64,000 bases of DNA from Gracilaria gracilis (lineage: Eukaryota; Rhodophyta; Florideophyceae; Gracilariales; Gracilariaceae). The notes below the pieces were generated by a model. It ran no database searches. It saw only the letters and a program-made list of their open reading frames with translations, and was not told the DNA's origin. The DNA lies in contig JARGSG010000090.1 of NCBI GenBank assembly GCA_030374805.1, positions 186,001 to 250,000 of the forward strand, given 5' to 3'. The translations under genes were made by a program, and so were the position numbers. Shown one piece after another: positions 8,603 through 18,824 of the stretch (the first letter of the stretch is position 1; each line of letters starts with the position of its first letter).

Positions 8603-9442
8603 ATGAAACAATGCATCATGGAGATATCAGCGTCAGCATGTATATCACATTCACGACGAGGAGCTTTAAACTACTGGAAAGAGGACATTGACTTTCTGCT
8701 CGATCTTGTTGCGCATATTGCACCTTATACAAAGAAAGACTGGATTTTAGTACAGAATGATTTCAATCATTGGGCGGAACGGCAGGAGAGACCGACAAGA
8801 AGCCCGGAGAGTCTGAAGGATAAGTTCGATAAACTATCGTACGTACACAAGAAGACTGTAGATCCCCCAATCCATCCTCAGGTTCGACAAGCCAAGATAA
8901 TCTACCGCGACACTCAGTTGAAAGCACTCTGGAAAGCACTAGATAACCCAGACCAGAACATGAACTCCACTGAAAGCGACGTCGTGCGTGCAAGGGACCA
9001 AGGGCGTGTCATTGGCGTTCGTCGCGATCGTGAACACGTTGCAACACTGACTGTAGACGACGATGATCGTGTAGAACGCGTCGCGGAATCTTCACCACCC
9101 CCAACCAAGAAGAAGAAGCGAATGCCGCTTGATCTCCCCCTCGAACGCAGCCTCCAAGTCGATGTTGTCCGACATATGGAGACTATGACATCGGGTCTCA
9201 TGTCAGTTGCCAACGTTATCAAGGAATCTCAGAGAAACATCAACAATAACAGCCAACTTGGTCAGATCATACGCGAGGAACTGCAGGCGCTATTTCAAAC
9301 CGAGACAGAGAATGCAGCAGATCCAAATACACACGTTCACATCCCACAACATACTGACAATGCTAATCCTCTCGCACCATTTGCGCCCGAACGGGAATCT
9401 AATACTTCTGATACACAGTCCAAATTTGGTTATGGCCGATAG
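8603..9442 (+). CDS. Myb/SANT-like DNA-binding protein of Harbinger-2
   Basis: About 279 residues from ATG 8603 (an upstream ATG at 8480 and one at 8618 are alternatives; the sequence before 8618 looks weak). The N-terminal third has the trihelix/Myb-like pattern used by Harbinger accessory proteins: YWKEDIDFLLDLV, then DWILVQNDFNHWAE, then SLKDKFDKLSYVHKK, then VRQAKIIYRDTQLKAL. A basic nuclear-localisation-like stretch TKKKKRMPLDL follows, then a helical region and a polar tail. In this superfamily the Myb-like partner helps the transposase enter the nucleus and bind DNA. The frame is intact although its partner transposase is destroyed. Confidence 0.6.
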   Translation: MKQCIMEISASACISHSRRGALNYWKEDIDFLLDLVAHIAPYTKKDWILVQNDFNHWAERQERPTRSPESLKDKFDKLSYVHKKTVDPPIHPQVRQAKIIYRDTQLKALWKALDNPDQNMNSTESDVVRARDQGRVIGVRRDREHVATLTVDDDDRVERVAESSPPPTKKKKRMPLDLPLERSLQVDVVRHMETMTSGLMSVANVIKESQRNINNNSQLGQIIREELQALFQTETENAADPNTHVHIPQHTDNANPLAPFAPERESNTSDTQSKFGYGR

Positions 9443-9640
9443 TTCTTGTTCTGAAGTTCTCAGGTAGCAACAAATGGCAATAATCCGTAGTCGGTGCCAT
9501 GAGTCAGTTTGTAACCTTCTGCTTAGACGACGAATAGGTGCTCGCAATGTTCGTACTCCCCATTCTGCGGTTTGTCGTCTAGAAGGATATATACGTTGTA
9601 GAATCATATCCATGGCGTCTTCTTCTGCTGACTTCGGAAT
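9443..9640 (-). pseudogene. Harbinger-2 transposase, C-terminal piece
   Basis: Minus-strand sequence reads MDMILQRIYPSRRQTAEWGV then RTLRAPIRRL and ICCYLRTS, matching the conserved E-block region (RQxAEWGVRxLxxPFxRL) and the end of Harbinger transposases. It abuts the 5' LTR of gypsy-1. The frame runs on past 9443 into the convergent Myb-like gene, so the true stop is unclear. Confidence 0.65.
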
Positions 9641-9968
9641 TGTTGTATGCAGTGCAGCGTTGTTGCCGTTGAATTTGAATTCTCTGTAAGCGCATATGCG
9701 GGCATACGTAATATCCGCATTTGCGAGCAAACGTCTGATTTTATGTGGCACTGGGACATTTCAAATCTAGTCTATCTACGTTAGTGTAACTAGGCTGTTA
9801 GATTACGCAATAATGTTTTCTTGGCTCTCAGCAAACAACTGAGGAGCCAAGGGGTGCCCATAAAAGCTCCGCGCCCAGCGCGGGGCGACCCGAGAGAGCG
9901 AGATTCGAAGCCTCATCGGGGTGCCCTCCTGACCGGCTACTTCATTCACTTCTTCCCTACATTCTCCC
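9641..9968 (+). repeat. Gypsy-1 5' LTR
   Basis: Begins TGTTGTATGCAG and is identical to 15,828-16,155 through TTCTCCC. If the LTR ends at a canonical CA it stops at 9961 and the last seven bases are extra. No canonical TGG primer site follows it. Confidence 0.85.
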
Positions 9969-11696
9969 CCTGCACCACTGATGCGGTTAAGCAGTGGTTT
10001 GACAAGGCATCGACTTCAACACCCAAGGACTTGTCGGAGAGGATTGATGCTACTTTGCGTACGGTCTCCTTTGTGTCAAACAAAGAGGACCCGTCTGGAG
10101 GTGTTGCAAACTTCGTGATTCAGGTCATTACAGCCCTGGATGAGAACAAGGCATCCGAAGTGCTGAAAGACACCGACATGGCCAAGAAATTTCTCGATCG
10201 TTTAGTGAACAAGTTCCACCCAAAGGTCTTGAAAGAGAGGATCAAGATGCTTCGCAGAGGATGGAGTAAATCCCAACTTGCAAACATCAGGCTTTTCAAG
10301 GATGAGGTGGCAAACATTGCCCTGGAAATCGCACTTACTGAGGCAGCCCTGTCTCGTGTGAATCCACAGAAGGCAAAGCCACTTCGCGAAGGTCTGCGAA
10401 AGCAAGGTATCTCTTCAAAGGTATCGAAGTCCCGCAAGAGGGGTGGGTCCAATTCTGGCACCGAATTTCGTCGCACCGGAAAACGGAAAGAGACACAGTG
10501 ATCAGAACCGTGTCTGAAAAAGGCGTGCGATGGCACACACCGCCTCAAGGACTGTCCGAATACTACTCCAGACCGCAAACGAGAGTTGTTTGAGCAAGAC
10601 TACAGCAAGAAGGAAGTGAAGAAGGCGAAAACTGTGAAACAATCTACCGTTCTGCCCGCCACAACCGCCGATGCCCAGCAAAGCCGATTTCGCGTCGGTC
10701 TTGAAGACAAAGTTTTCGACGTTTCCTTGGGGGATTCTGGGGCCGACTTCAGCGCCATTGATGAGAAGGTTTACAACCAGCTCTCGTCCACAATACCGGA
10801 GCTACCGGTAAAAGAACTTAAGGAACCTTTACCACTTGGGGGAGCGTTTAAAGAGGATGGTGAGCCCAAAGCCCACGCGACTCGAACAGTAACGTTGACC
10901 GTCACTATATTCCTCCCTGGTTCCAACATACCAGTACGGGTCCGTGGCGTTGAGTTCTTTGTTGTTCAGGAACCCATGGACGAAATCTTGCTTGGTCGCC
11001 CGTTCCTCAACTCAATCGGTTTCAATCTTGGCGAGCATCTCGTCCGTGTCAGAGACGAGATACACGACAAGCATGTCCAGGACTTTGATACCCAACGTAC
11101 CAAATTGGCAACAGCTAAGTACCAGGGTCTGTCGTACATGAGTGCTGATGATGATCCCATCGAGTTGGCGGAATGCTTGGCAGCCGGAATTGGGAACGAC
11201 ACCAAGGAGGAAATCGACGCCGCTTTCCAGGAGATACTCGCCGAGGCTAAGAGCAACGGAATGTCGCCAAATGGTCTGGAGAAGTTGTCAACTATTCTCG
11301 AGCGTTATCGAGACTGCTTCCGAATCAAACTCGGCGCAGATCCACCGGCCGACGTCGCTCCTCTCTCCATTACTCCTGTTGAAAACGCAAAACCATATCG
11401 CTCTTCTCAAAGGCGATACGCTCCTCAACAGAGGGATTTCATCATCCAAACCATTCACGAACTCGAGGCAGTTGGGGCTATTTACAAGAATCCAACGGCG
11501 AGATGGGCATCACCGGCACTCGCAGTGCCAAAGCCCGGTTCTTCCAAACTCAGGTTCACAGTAGATCTACGCGGTCCAAACGCTCGCACCATACCGTTAC
11601 AGTCAGCAATGCTTCACCTCGACTCTCTTTTCCAGGACGTAACCGGTAGCAAGTGCTTCGCCAAAGTTGACCTTGCCCACGGCTATTGGGAGGTAC
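9969..11696 (+). pseudogene. Gypsy-1 gag, protease and N-terminal reverse transcriptase
   Basis: One frame runs from the LTR edge to 11,696, interrupted by TGA at 10,499-10,501. Before the stop is a truncated gag (capsid-like DAVKQWFDKA... with a basic tail); after it comes a zinc knuckle of form CX4CX3HX4C (SEPCLKKACDGTHRLKDC), then the retropepsin motif DSGADFSAID with ILLGRPFL, then reverse-transcriptase start (ARWASPALAVPKPG, LRFTVDLRGPN, FAKVDLAHGYWEV). The frame is cut at AGGTAC by the tandem-array insertion. The gag N-terminus seems missing. Confidence 0.8.
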
Positions 11697-13156
11697 ATAA
11701 AAACAGCTGAGCAACTCCGGCGCTCTATGCGCTGATTCCCTGCACGTGTCACTCATGTTTTATACTCCTCCTCTTTCCTTGAGGACGGCGACCCATCTCT
11801 AGCTTTCTGAAACAGCTTGGGCGGAGTATCTCTTACAGTGCATCGCGCTTACAGCGGTTGCGTACAGGAATCTTTTTACTATTCGAGTCCGCCAGCGTGT
11901 CGTGAAAAGCTTGCAATAGCGAAACGGCGTCCGCATATTCTTCCTGGTTTCCACGTCCATCATTCCACGGAACGGTTCTGATATCCCATGAAAAACGGGG
12001 CCTCGACGGCAGATGGTTCGAGCTTTCTGGGCCCATAACCATAAAAACAGCTGAGCAACTCCGGCGCTCTATGCGCTGATTCCCTGCACGTGTCACTCAT
12101 GTTTTATACTCCTCCTCTTTCCTTGAGGACGGCGACCCATCTCTAGCTTTCTGAAACAGCTTGGGCGAAGTATCTCTTACAGTGCATCGCGCTTACAGCG
12201 GTTGCGTACAGGAATCTTTTCTGAACCAGGCGGGACTTGAACCCGAGACCCCTGTATCTGGGCCCATAACCATAAAAACAGCTGAGCAACTCCGGCGCTC
12301 CATGCGCTGATTCTTTGCACGTGTCACTCATGTTTCACTCATGTTTTATACTCCTTCTCTTTCCTTGAGGACGGCGACCCATCTCTAGCTTTCTGAAACA
12401 GCTTGGGCGGAGTATCTCTTACAGTGCATCGCGCCTACAGCGGTAGCGTACAGGTGTATTTCAAGAACCAGGCAGGACTTGAACCCACGACCCCTGTATC
12501 TGGGCCCATAACCATAAAAACAGCAAAGCAACTCCGGCGCTCTATGCGCTGATTCCCTGCACGTGTCACTCATGTTTTATACTCCTCCTCTTTCCTTGAG
12601 GACGGCGACCCATCTCTAGCTTTCTGAAACAGCTTGGGCGGAGTATCTCTTACAGTGCATCGCGCTTACAGCGGTTGCGTACAGGAATCTTTTTACTATT
12701 CGAGTCCGCCAGCGTGTCGTGAAAAGCTTGCAATAGCGAAACGGCGTCCGCATATTCTTCCTGGTTTCCACGTCCATCATTCCACGGAACGGTTCTGATA
12801 TCCCATGAAAAACGGGGCCTCGACGGCAGATGGTTCGAGCTTTCTGGGCCCATAACCATAAAAACAGCTGAGCAACTCCGGCGCTCTATGCGCTGATTCC
12901 CTGCACGTGTCACTCATGTTTTATACTCCTCCTCTTTCCTTGAGGACGGCGACCCATCTCTAGCTTTCTGAAACAGCTTGGGCGAAGTATCTCTTACAGT
13001 GCATCGCGCCTACAGCGGTAGCGTACCGGTGTATTTCAAGAACCAGGCGGGACTTGAACCCACGACCCCTGTATCTGGGCCCATAACCATAAAAACAGCT
13101 GAGCAACTCCCGCGCTCTATGCGCTGATTCCCTGCACGTGTCACTCATGTGTTATA
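11697..13156. mobile_element. Tandem array of integrase-transposon terminal units inserted in gypsy-1
   Basis: 1460 bp flanked by AGGTAC (11,691-11,696 and 13,157-13,162); removing it restores GYWEV-PLSAE in reverse transcriptase. Units start with ATAAAAACAGC at 11,697, 12,041, 12,272, 12,514, 12,858 and 13,089, giving lengths 344, 231, 242, 344, 231 and a partial 68. Each carries GCACGTGTCACTCATG, GAGGACGGCGACCC, AGTATCTCTTACAGTGCATC and usually an antisense tRNA-like block ending CTGGGCCCATAACC. All units have the orientation of the right end of the transposon at 16,438-19,018. The two 344-bp units share an extra segment and look identical. Confidence 0.8.
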
Positions 13157-13162
13157 AGGTAC

Positions 13163-14540
13163 CTCTTTCCGCGGAATCGCAAGAAATGATGTCTATTCAG
13201 ACACCCATTAGCGTTTACTCTTCCAAACGTCTTGTGCAGGGAGGAAGCGATTCGGGAAACCATTTTCAAGCCATGCTCGCAGAGAAGTTCGATGAAGTGG
13301 TGCAGAAGATGCTACAGTGGCTAGACGACTTCTTGTTCTACGCCAAGGACGAGACAGAGCTCCTAGCCAACCTGGACTCCTTCTTGACTGTCTGCGCGCA
13401 GATCGGACTGAAAATCCACGCTGAGAAGACCACGTTCTTTGCTCGTGAAGTTCAGTTCTGCGGACGAATTATCTCTGCAGCAGGAGTTCAGTCCCATCCT
13501 CGCCACTTCGAAGCTCTTGTCAACATGAGGAAGCCAACCATGGCTAGCGAGCCCTAGCAGTTCGTGTGTGCTACGAACTGGATGCGCAACGCTATTCCAG
13601 GATACTCCAAGCGCATCTATCCATTACACCAGCTACTTGAGAAATGTTGCTCAACTGTCGGGAAACGAACCAAACGCTCCCTACGCAACCTTCCCATCAT
13701 CGACTCATGGGGCGCTGACCACGATGCTGCTTTCGCAGACACCAAACAGCAATTGAGCGCATCTGTTCAGCTTGCTCACCCCAAGGAGAAACACGATCTC
13801 TGTCTCTTCACGGACGTCTCAGATACACACTGGGCAGCCGTCTTAACACAAGTGCCATCTGCAGAACGCCGCAAACCCATAGAGGACCAACACCATGAAC
13901 CTTTATGTTTTCTCTCCGGATCGTTTTGCGGATCAGCAGCAAACTGGTCAGTGCCGGAGAAAAAAGGGTTTGCTATTGTGGAATCAATGTGTCGTTTAGA
14001 CTATTTGGTAACCGGGCGCGAGGTGAACATATTTACCGACCACGCAAACTTGGTGTACCTCTATGATCCGTACGGCAGAAATCCTGGCATATCAAGACAT
14101 ACGGCAAGCAAACTGATGCGTTGGGCTATTAAAGTTAGCATGTTTCGCTACGTTGTGAAACACTTGCCTGGAGAGTTTAACGTATGGGCGCACATGTTAA
14201 CTCGCTGGGCTGTCAACCCGCGAAGGGCAGTACGCGCAATAAATGTGTTGCGTGTCAAAGCTCTCATGGTGGCCCCCATCAACCCCGGGACGGACTCGAA
14301 GTTGGACTGGCCAACGCTTGAGGAGATCAAGCAAGTGCAACTCAGCTCGTGGGAACCAATTCCCAGTGGTTTCAAGCGAACTGAAGACGGTATTCGGAAT
14401 GACAGAGATATTCTCTGGATACCATCCGACTCGAACCAGCTGCAACTTGGTATCGCAATCGCGGCTCACACTGGCCCAGGCGGGCATAGAAGTTCGAATG
14501 TCACCTGGCTACGACGAAGGCATACTTTTACTGGACGACA
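13163..14540 (+). pseudogene. Gypsy-1 reverse transcriptase (C-terminal) and RNase H
   Basis: Continues the polymerase after the array: GGSDSGNHFQAMLAEKF, the catalytic block QWLDDFLFYAK (WLDD instead of the usual YxDD; gypsy-2 has the same), LKIHAEKTTFF and CGRIIS. A TAG at 13,555-13,557 interrupts the connection domain. RNase H follows (LFTDVSDTHWAAVLTQV, FAIVESM, IFTDHANLVYL), then the start of the integrase zinc domain (AHTGPGGHRS). The frame is lost near 14,535. Confidence 0.75.
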
Positions 14541-15791
14541 ATGGAAGAGGACCTTAAATCGTTTGTTCAAACATGCCTACATTGCCTGTGCACCACGCCA
14601 GCTAAGACGATTCCTCGCCCATTGGGACATGCGCTCCATGCCAATCGCCCAAACGAACTCCTGCATTTCCATTTTTGCTACATGTCTCAAGCCGAAAATG
14701 ATTTCTTGTATGTTCTTGTCATGAAAGATGACCACAGTGGCTACGTGTGGTTAGTCCCTACAACGGAAACGAACGCAGAAGTAGTTGCAGAGGAATTGAT
14801 TCGGTGGTTTGCCGCATTCGGGGTCGTGAATCACTGGGTTTCCGACCGCGGTTCGCACTTCAAGAACGAGGTGGTCCAAGAGTTGAAGGAGAAGACCAAG
14901 TCGTCTCACCACTTTACTCTAGCCTGCTGTCCTTGGTCTAATGGGACTGTTGAAGTTGTATGCAGGGAACTGCTTCGAGCCTGCAGAGCCCTGCTCTCGG
15001 AGTACCAGTTACCTCAAACCTGCTGGCCGAGCATCCTGCCTGTCGTCCAGTCAGCTCTAAACAGCTCATTTCTAGAACGTCTTGGCAACCGTTGCCCGCT
15101 TACAGTTTTTACTGGGCATGATCAGGACACTCCTCTTTCTGCAATAACTCGGAAGGTCAACGGCAAGTGCAGAGTTATCTCGCTCGGTAACATTCGTCGC
15201 AGTCAGCTGAAGAACATCGACGTTGTACAGGACGCATTGACAAAAATGCACAAAGACGTGGCCACGCGATCCTCGTCGAAGCGGAAGAAAGCAGTAGAAG
15301 CTCACAACAGAAGAACGAATGTGCGCCCTGTGAACTTTTTTGAAGGCGATTTTGTGCTACGAGGAGTACTACAGAGAGAGCGTACCCGCAAACCATCTCT
15401 GAAGTGGATGGGTCCGTACCGCGTCGTTGAGTGCCGATCGGAGTACATATTTGTCATCGAATCGCTGCTAGACAACAAGAAGTCAGAAGTACATGGACGC
15501 CGACTAAAGCTATTTCGAAACAAGGATTATGAAGTCACCGAGGAGCTACGAGATTATCTTTCGTATCAGGTCGGGGAGCTTTTGGTTATCGACCGTTTTG
15601 ACGATATCAGGCGCAAGCAAGGTATTGTTGAGCTCTTGGTGAAATGGAGAGGATTCTCGGACGAAGAGACCGATTGGGTTGAATTGTCGTCTCTTCGCCA
15701 AGATGTTCCTACACTAGTTAAGGAGTATCTGGCCGAGATCTCCAAGACTGGGACTAACCGACAACGCAACATAGCTGCAACTCTTCGGTAA
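14541..15791 (+). pseudogene. Gypsy-1 integrase with C-terminal chromodomain
   Basis: An open frame of 416 codons shifted relative to the upstream RNase H. It has the zinc-site CLHC, the catalytic core (second Asp in WVSDRGSHFKN, Glu in SNGTVEVVCREL), a basic linker, and a chromodomain near the end (LLVKWRGFSDEETDWVEL). The first catalytic residue is replaced: LHFHFCYMS has His (CAT, 14,670-14,672) where Asp is expected, so this copy cannot encode an active integrase. Chromodomains in this lineage direct integration to histone-marked chromatin. Confidence 0.8.
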
Positions 15792-15827
15792 CTATCTTCA
15801 GTTTTCATATCGACACTTACGGGGCGC

Positions 15828-16155
15828 TGTTGTATGCAGTGCAGCGTTGTTGCCGTTGAATTTGAATTCTCTGTAAGCGCATATGCGGGCATACGTAATA
15901 TCCGCATTTGCGAGCAAACGTCTGATTTTATGTGGCACTGGGACATTTCAAATCTAGTCTATCTACGTTAGTGTAACTAGGCTGTTAGATTACGCAATAA
16001 TGTTTTCTTGGCTCTCAGCAAACAACTGAGGAGCCAAGGGGTGCCCATAAAAGCTCCGCGCCCAGCGCGGGGCGACCCGAGAGAGCGAGATTCGAAGCCT
16101 CATCGGGGTGCCCTCCTGACCGGCTACTTCATTCACTTCTTCCCTACATTCTCCC
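15828..16155 (+). repeat. Gypsy-1 3' LTR
   Basis: Matches the 5' LTR base for base over 328 bp as far as I can read. The preceding polypurine tract is poor (ACGGGGCGC). Harbinger-2 transposase sequence follows directly. Confidence 0.85.
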
Positions 16156-16437
16156 TCTATCCTCGCGGTTCTGGGGCGTTCTATTTCTTGAATGTCCGCC
16201 ATCCGGTCCAGCCTGACATTTGTTCACAGGAATATATTTCTCGGTTACCTTCCCTGCGCACACCAGTTTACCGTTGGTAGCTGTCAAACCGACTGCAAAT
16301 GCGGGTTCTCCCAGTATCCGGTGTCCCTGTAATGTCATATCGTCTGATAATAGAGGCCAGTACAAGCCGGAAATGCCTGCCAGCTTCGAGTCGTGGCAGG
16401 CGCTAGGATAGTTCACTGCGGCGTGGATCATTTTGCC
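16156..16437 (-). pseudogene. Harbinger-2 transposase, central catalytic piece
   Basis: Minus strand reads KMIHAAVNYPSACHDSKLAG then SGLYWPLLSDDMT and HRILGEPAFA, the region holding the second catalytic Asp (HDSKLAG) of Harbinger transposases. The right edge is TTGCC, the target duplication of the neighbouring transposon; joining at TTGCC to 19,019 gives an uninterrupted NFAG-KMIH. The left edge abuts the gyps-1 3' LTR and its last 25 codons do not align clearly. Confidence 0.75.
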
Positions 16438-16793
16438 TATAAAAGATGAGTGACACGTGCAGAAAATACACCTGTACGCTACCGCTGTAAGCGCGATGCA
16501 CTGTAAGAGATACTCCGCCCAAGCTGTTTCGGGAAGCTAGAGATGGGTCGCCGTCCTCAAGGAAAGAGGAGGAGTATAAAAGATGAGTGACACGTGCAGG
16601 TAACACACCTGTACGCTACCGCTATAAGCGTGATTCACTGTAAGAGATACTCCGCCCAAGCTGTTTCGGGAAGCTAGAGATGGGTTGCCGTCCTCAAGGA
16701 AAGAGGAGGAGTATAAAAGATGAGTGACACGTGCAGGAAACCAGCGCAGAGAGCTCCGGAGTTGCTCCTCTGTTTTTATGGTTATGGGCCCAG
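16438..16793 (+). repeat. Left composite terminal repeat
   Basis: Two head-to-tail units of 137 bp (16,438-16,574 and 16,575-16,711), each from TATAAAAGATGAGTGACACG to AAAGAGGAGGAG, then a third partial unit continuing into CCAGCGCAGAGAGC, GGAGTTGCTC, TTTTTATGGTTATGGGCCC. The TATAAAAG at each unit start could act as a TATA box driving the integrase gene. Confidence 0.75.
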
Positions 16794-16835
16794 AAAGGGT
16801 CGGAACCCGCCGCAGATAAGGTCATAACGTTCAAT

Positions 16836-18824
16836 ATGGAAACATTGAACGCAGCCACCGCATATACGCCCGACGATTGCGTCGATGAATTTTTTGGACC
16901 GCTTCTGGATAACGCAGCGCCCTACAGCGGTATTGGATATACCGAACTGCAGCTCATCAGCCAGATCGTGTGTCCGGAATGGAACGGAGAACTGGAACCA
17001 CTACCTGAAGCACTTGGCGACAACACTCATTGGCAGTATGGAAAGGGAGAGCACAGCAGCGAAGCCAGGAAGATCCTTAGATCAGTTATGTTTACAGCGC
17101 AAACCGACGAAGGCAAACGTGTACTTATCCGTCATTTGGTTGTAGATGGCTCCTCACAATGGGTAGTAGGCAGAAACGTCACCAACCACTGCGACATACT
17201 GCGCATCCACCAGAACGTTCTAAAGCTGCCGCCAGACGCGAGCGGTGAACCTCAAGGACGCATTTCCTTGATCGATCGCGAAATGCACACGTACATTCCC
17301 CACGCCGCGTTTACCTTTCGTACCGACAACATGACGGTCGACACAGAGACAACTGTCTTCTGCGCAGCCGCTCATCTGGAAGGAGACCATGCAAACAAAC
17401 CATGGAAAGACCTAAAGAGGATTGTTGACAAGGTTCACAAGCATGTGTGTGGGCATTCCACGTACTCTGACATCAAGGTTTTATTACAGCGCAACGAGCT
17501 GTGGAACCAGCAGGTGGACAACTACGTCCAGCAGACCTTGGAGAGGTGCACAGCGTGTGCGACCACTGCAAGGCCCGCGAACACGCGGAAGGTAGCGCTT
17601 AGCAACATGACCAGGTCATTCAACGAAGTAGTATGCGTGGATCACCTGTTTCTCGACGAGTACTGCGCGATGCACGTAATAGACGCGACGTCGCGCTATT
17701 CAGTAGGCGCAGCAGTCATTGACACCTCCATGCGGCAGGCGATTTTGGTGTTCGACGCGCATTGGATTACGCCGTTCTGGGCACCGCGAGTGGTAGCTTT
17801 CGACAAGGCATTCAAGAACAGCATCTTCGGTGAGTACCTTGCCAAACTCGATATAGAAGCGCGACCCCTACCGCCCAGAAGACACAACAAGAACGTACTG
17901 GAATCCAAGCACCGCGTAATCCGGGACGTTTTTCTGCGTATCAAGAAAGCAGCACAAGACGATACGAGCGATTGGATAGCAGAACTGGCCATTCAGCAAG
18001 CGATAAGGATATCGGACGACCTGTACGGAAGCGACGTACTGTCCGCACAGGAACTAGCAAAGGGATATGCCAGACCGCTAGAAAACGGCGGGCTGCCTAA
18101 GCTGCTACCTCAGGATATTGTCGACGCCCACCAAAAGCTATTGGCCAAAGGCAAACTTACGCTTATCCTCCGCTCGAAAACCGTGAACGAATTCCCAATT
18201 GCAGAGGGAGATATCGTTCAGCTCTTTGTCAAGAATCAGTACGACAAGCGTGGCAAGTGGTCGAGCAACAAAGCAGTGCTGGCATACGATGTCGCGAATC
18301 GTACCGTAACCGTAGCCGGATCCAAAGGGAAGCAGATTAGCGCCGCGATCGAAGATGTAAGGCCGGCGATCAAGGATCAGGAGCTAGCTATCGCTGTGCA
18401 AGATGCTATCGATGAACTGGACAGAAATTTGGATGAAGTTGTAGATCAGTTGCAGGATGAGGAGAGCTATGGAAGGTCGTTGGAAGAGGACGAAGACATG
18501 CCGACACATCGAGCGCACACCGACGAAGAAGAACCGGACCCCATCGGACCGAATCTGCCTAGCGTAGGGGACAGTATTGCAGTATACTGGCCCATCGACA
18601 AGGAGTTTTACCCAGGTACTGTGAACAGCTACAGTGAAGCATCTGGAAGACATTCTATTCACTACGAGGACGGCGACCCATCTCTAGCTTTTCGAAATAG
18701 CTTGGGCGGTGTATCTCTTACAGTGCATCACGCTTATAGCGGTAGCGTACAGGTGTGTTACCTGCACGTGTCACTCATCTTTTATACTCCTCCTCTTTCC
18801 TTGAGGACGGCGACCCATCTCTAG
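16836..18824 (+). CDS. Integrase protein: protease-like remnant, H2C2, DDE core, Tudor-like domain
   Basis: 662 residues from the first ATG (16,836); no stop or frameshift. Residues about 95-130 contain LVVDGSSQWVVGRNVTNHCD, which resembles the C-terminal half of a retropepsin. A zinc-binding pair follows: His203, His207, Cys238, Cys241. The integrase core has Asp269 (VVCVDHLFLD), Asp323 (VAFDKAFKN) and Glu356 (NKNVLESKHRVIR), a spacing of D-53-D-32-E, shorter than the usual X35. A linker, an acidic stretch (DEEEPDPIG) and a Tudor/Agenet-like domain come next (VGDSIAVYWPIDKEFYPGTV, HYEDGD). The last 50 codons lie in the right terminal repeat. No polymerase or RNase H motif is present. Product: DNA strand transfer of its own ends, by inference. 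Confidence 0.7.
   Translation: METLNAATAYTPDDCVDEFFGPLLDNAAPYSGIGYTELQLISQIVCPEWNGELEPLPEALGDNTHWQYGKGEHSSEARKILRSVMFTAQTDEGKRVLIRHLVVDGSSQWVVGRNVTNHCDILRIHQNVLKLPPDASGEPQGRISLIDREMHTYIPHAAFTFRTDNMTVDTETTVFCAAAHLEGDHANKPWKDLKRIVDKVHKHVCGHSTYSDIKVLLQRNELWNQQVDNYVQQTLERCTACATTARPANTRKVALSNMTRSFNEVVCVDHLFLDEYCAMHVIDATSRYSVGAAVIDTSMRQAILVFDAHWITPFWAPRVVAFDKAFKNSIFGEYLAKLDIEARPLPPRRHNKNVLESKHRVIRDVFLRIKKAAQDDTSDWIAELAIQQAIRISDDLYGSDVLSAQELAKGYARPLENGGLPKLLPQDIVDAHQKLLAKGKLTLILRSKTVNEFPIAEGDIVQLFVKNQYDKRGKWSSNKAVLAYDVANRTVTVAGSKGKQISAAIEDVRPAIKDQELAIAVQDAIDELDRNLDEVVDQLQDEESYGRSLEEDEDMPTHRAHTDEEEPDPIGPNLPSVGDSIAVYWPIDKEFYPGTVNSYSEASGRHSIHYEDGDPSLAFRNSLGGVSLTVHHAYSGSVQVCYLHVSLIFYTPPLSLRTATHL

Larger units (their letters stand above)
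9641..16155 (+). mobile_element. Gypsy-1: chromodomain Ty3/gypsy retrotransposon, defective
   Basis: Two 328-bp LTRs, identical by eye, bound gag-pol in the order gag, zinc knuckle, protease, reverse transcriptase, RNase H, integrase, chromodomain (chromovirus order). It sits inside the Harbinger-2 transposase. I find no target-site duplication: GGAAT precedes the 5' LTR and TCTAT follows the 3' LTR. Internal damage: TGA at 10,499, a 1460-bp insertion in reverse transcriptase, TAG at 13,555, a frameshift near 14,535 and loss of the first integrase Asp. Confidence 0.85.

Noticed and set aside
9821-9968. Frame shared by 9821 and 16,008 fused to gag
   Set aside because: Lies in both gypsy-1 LTRs; not a gene.
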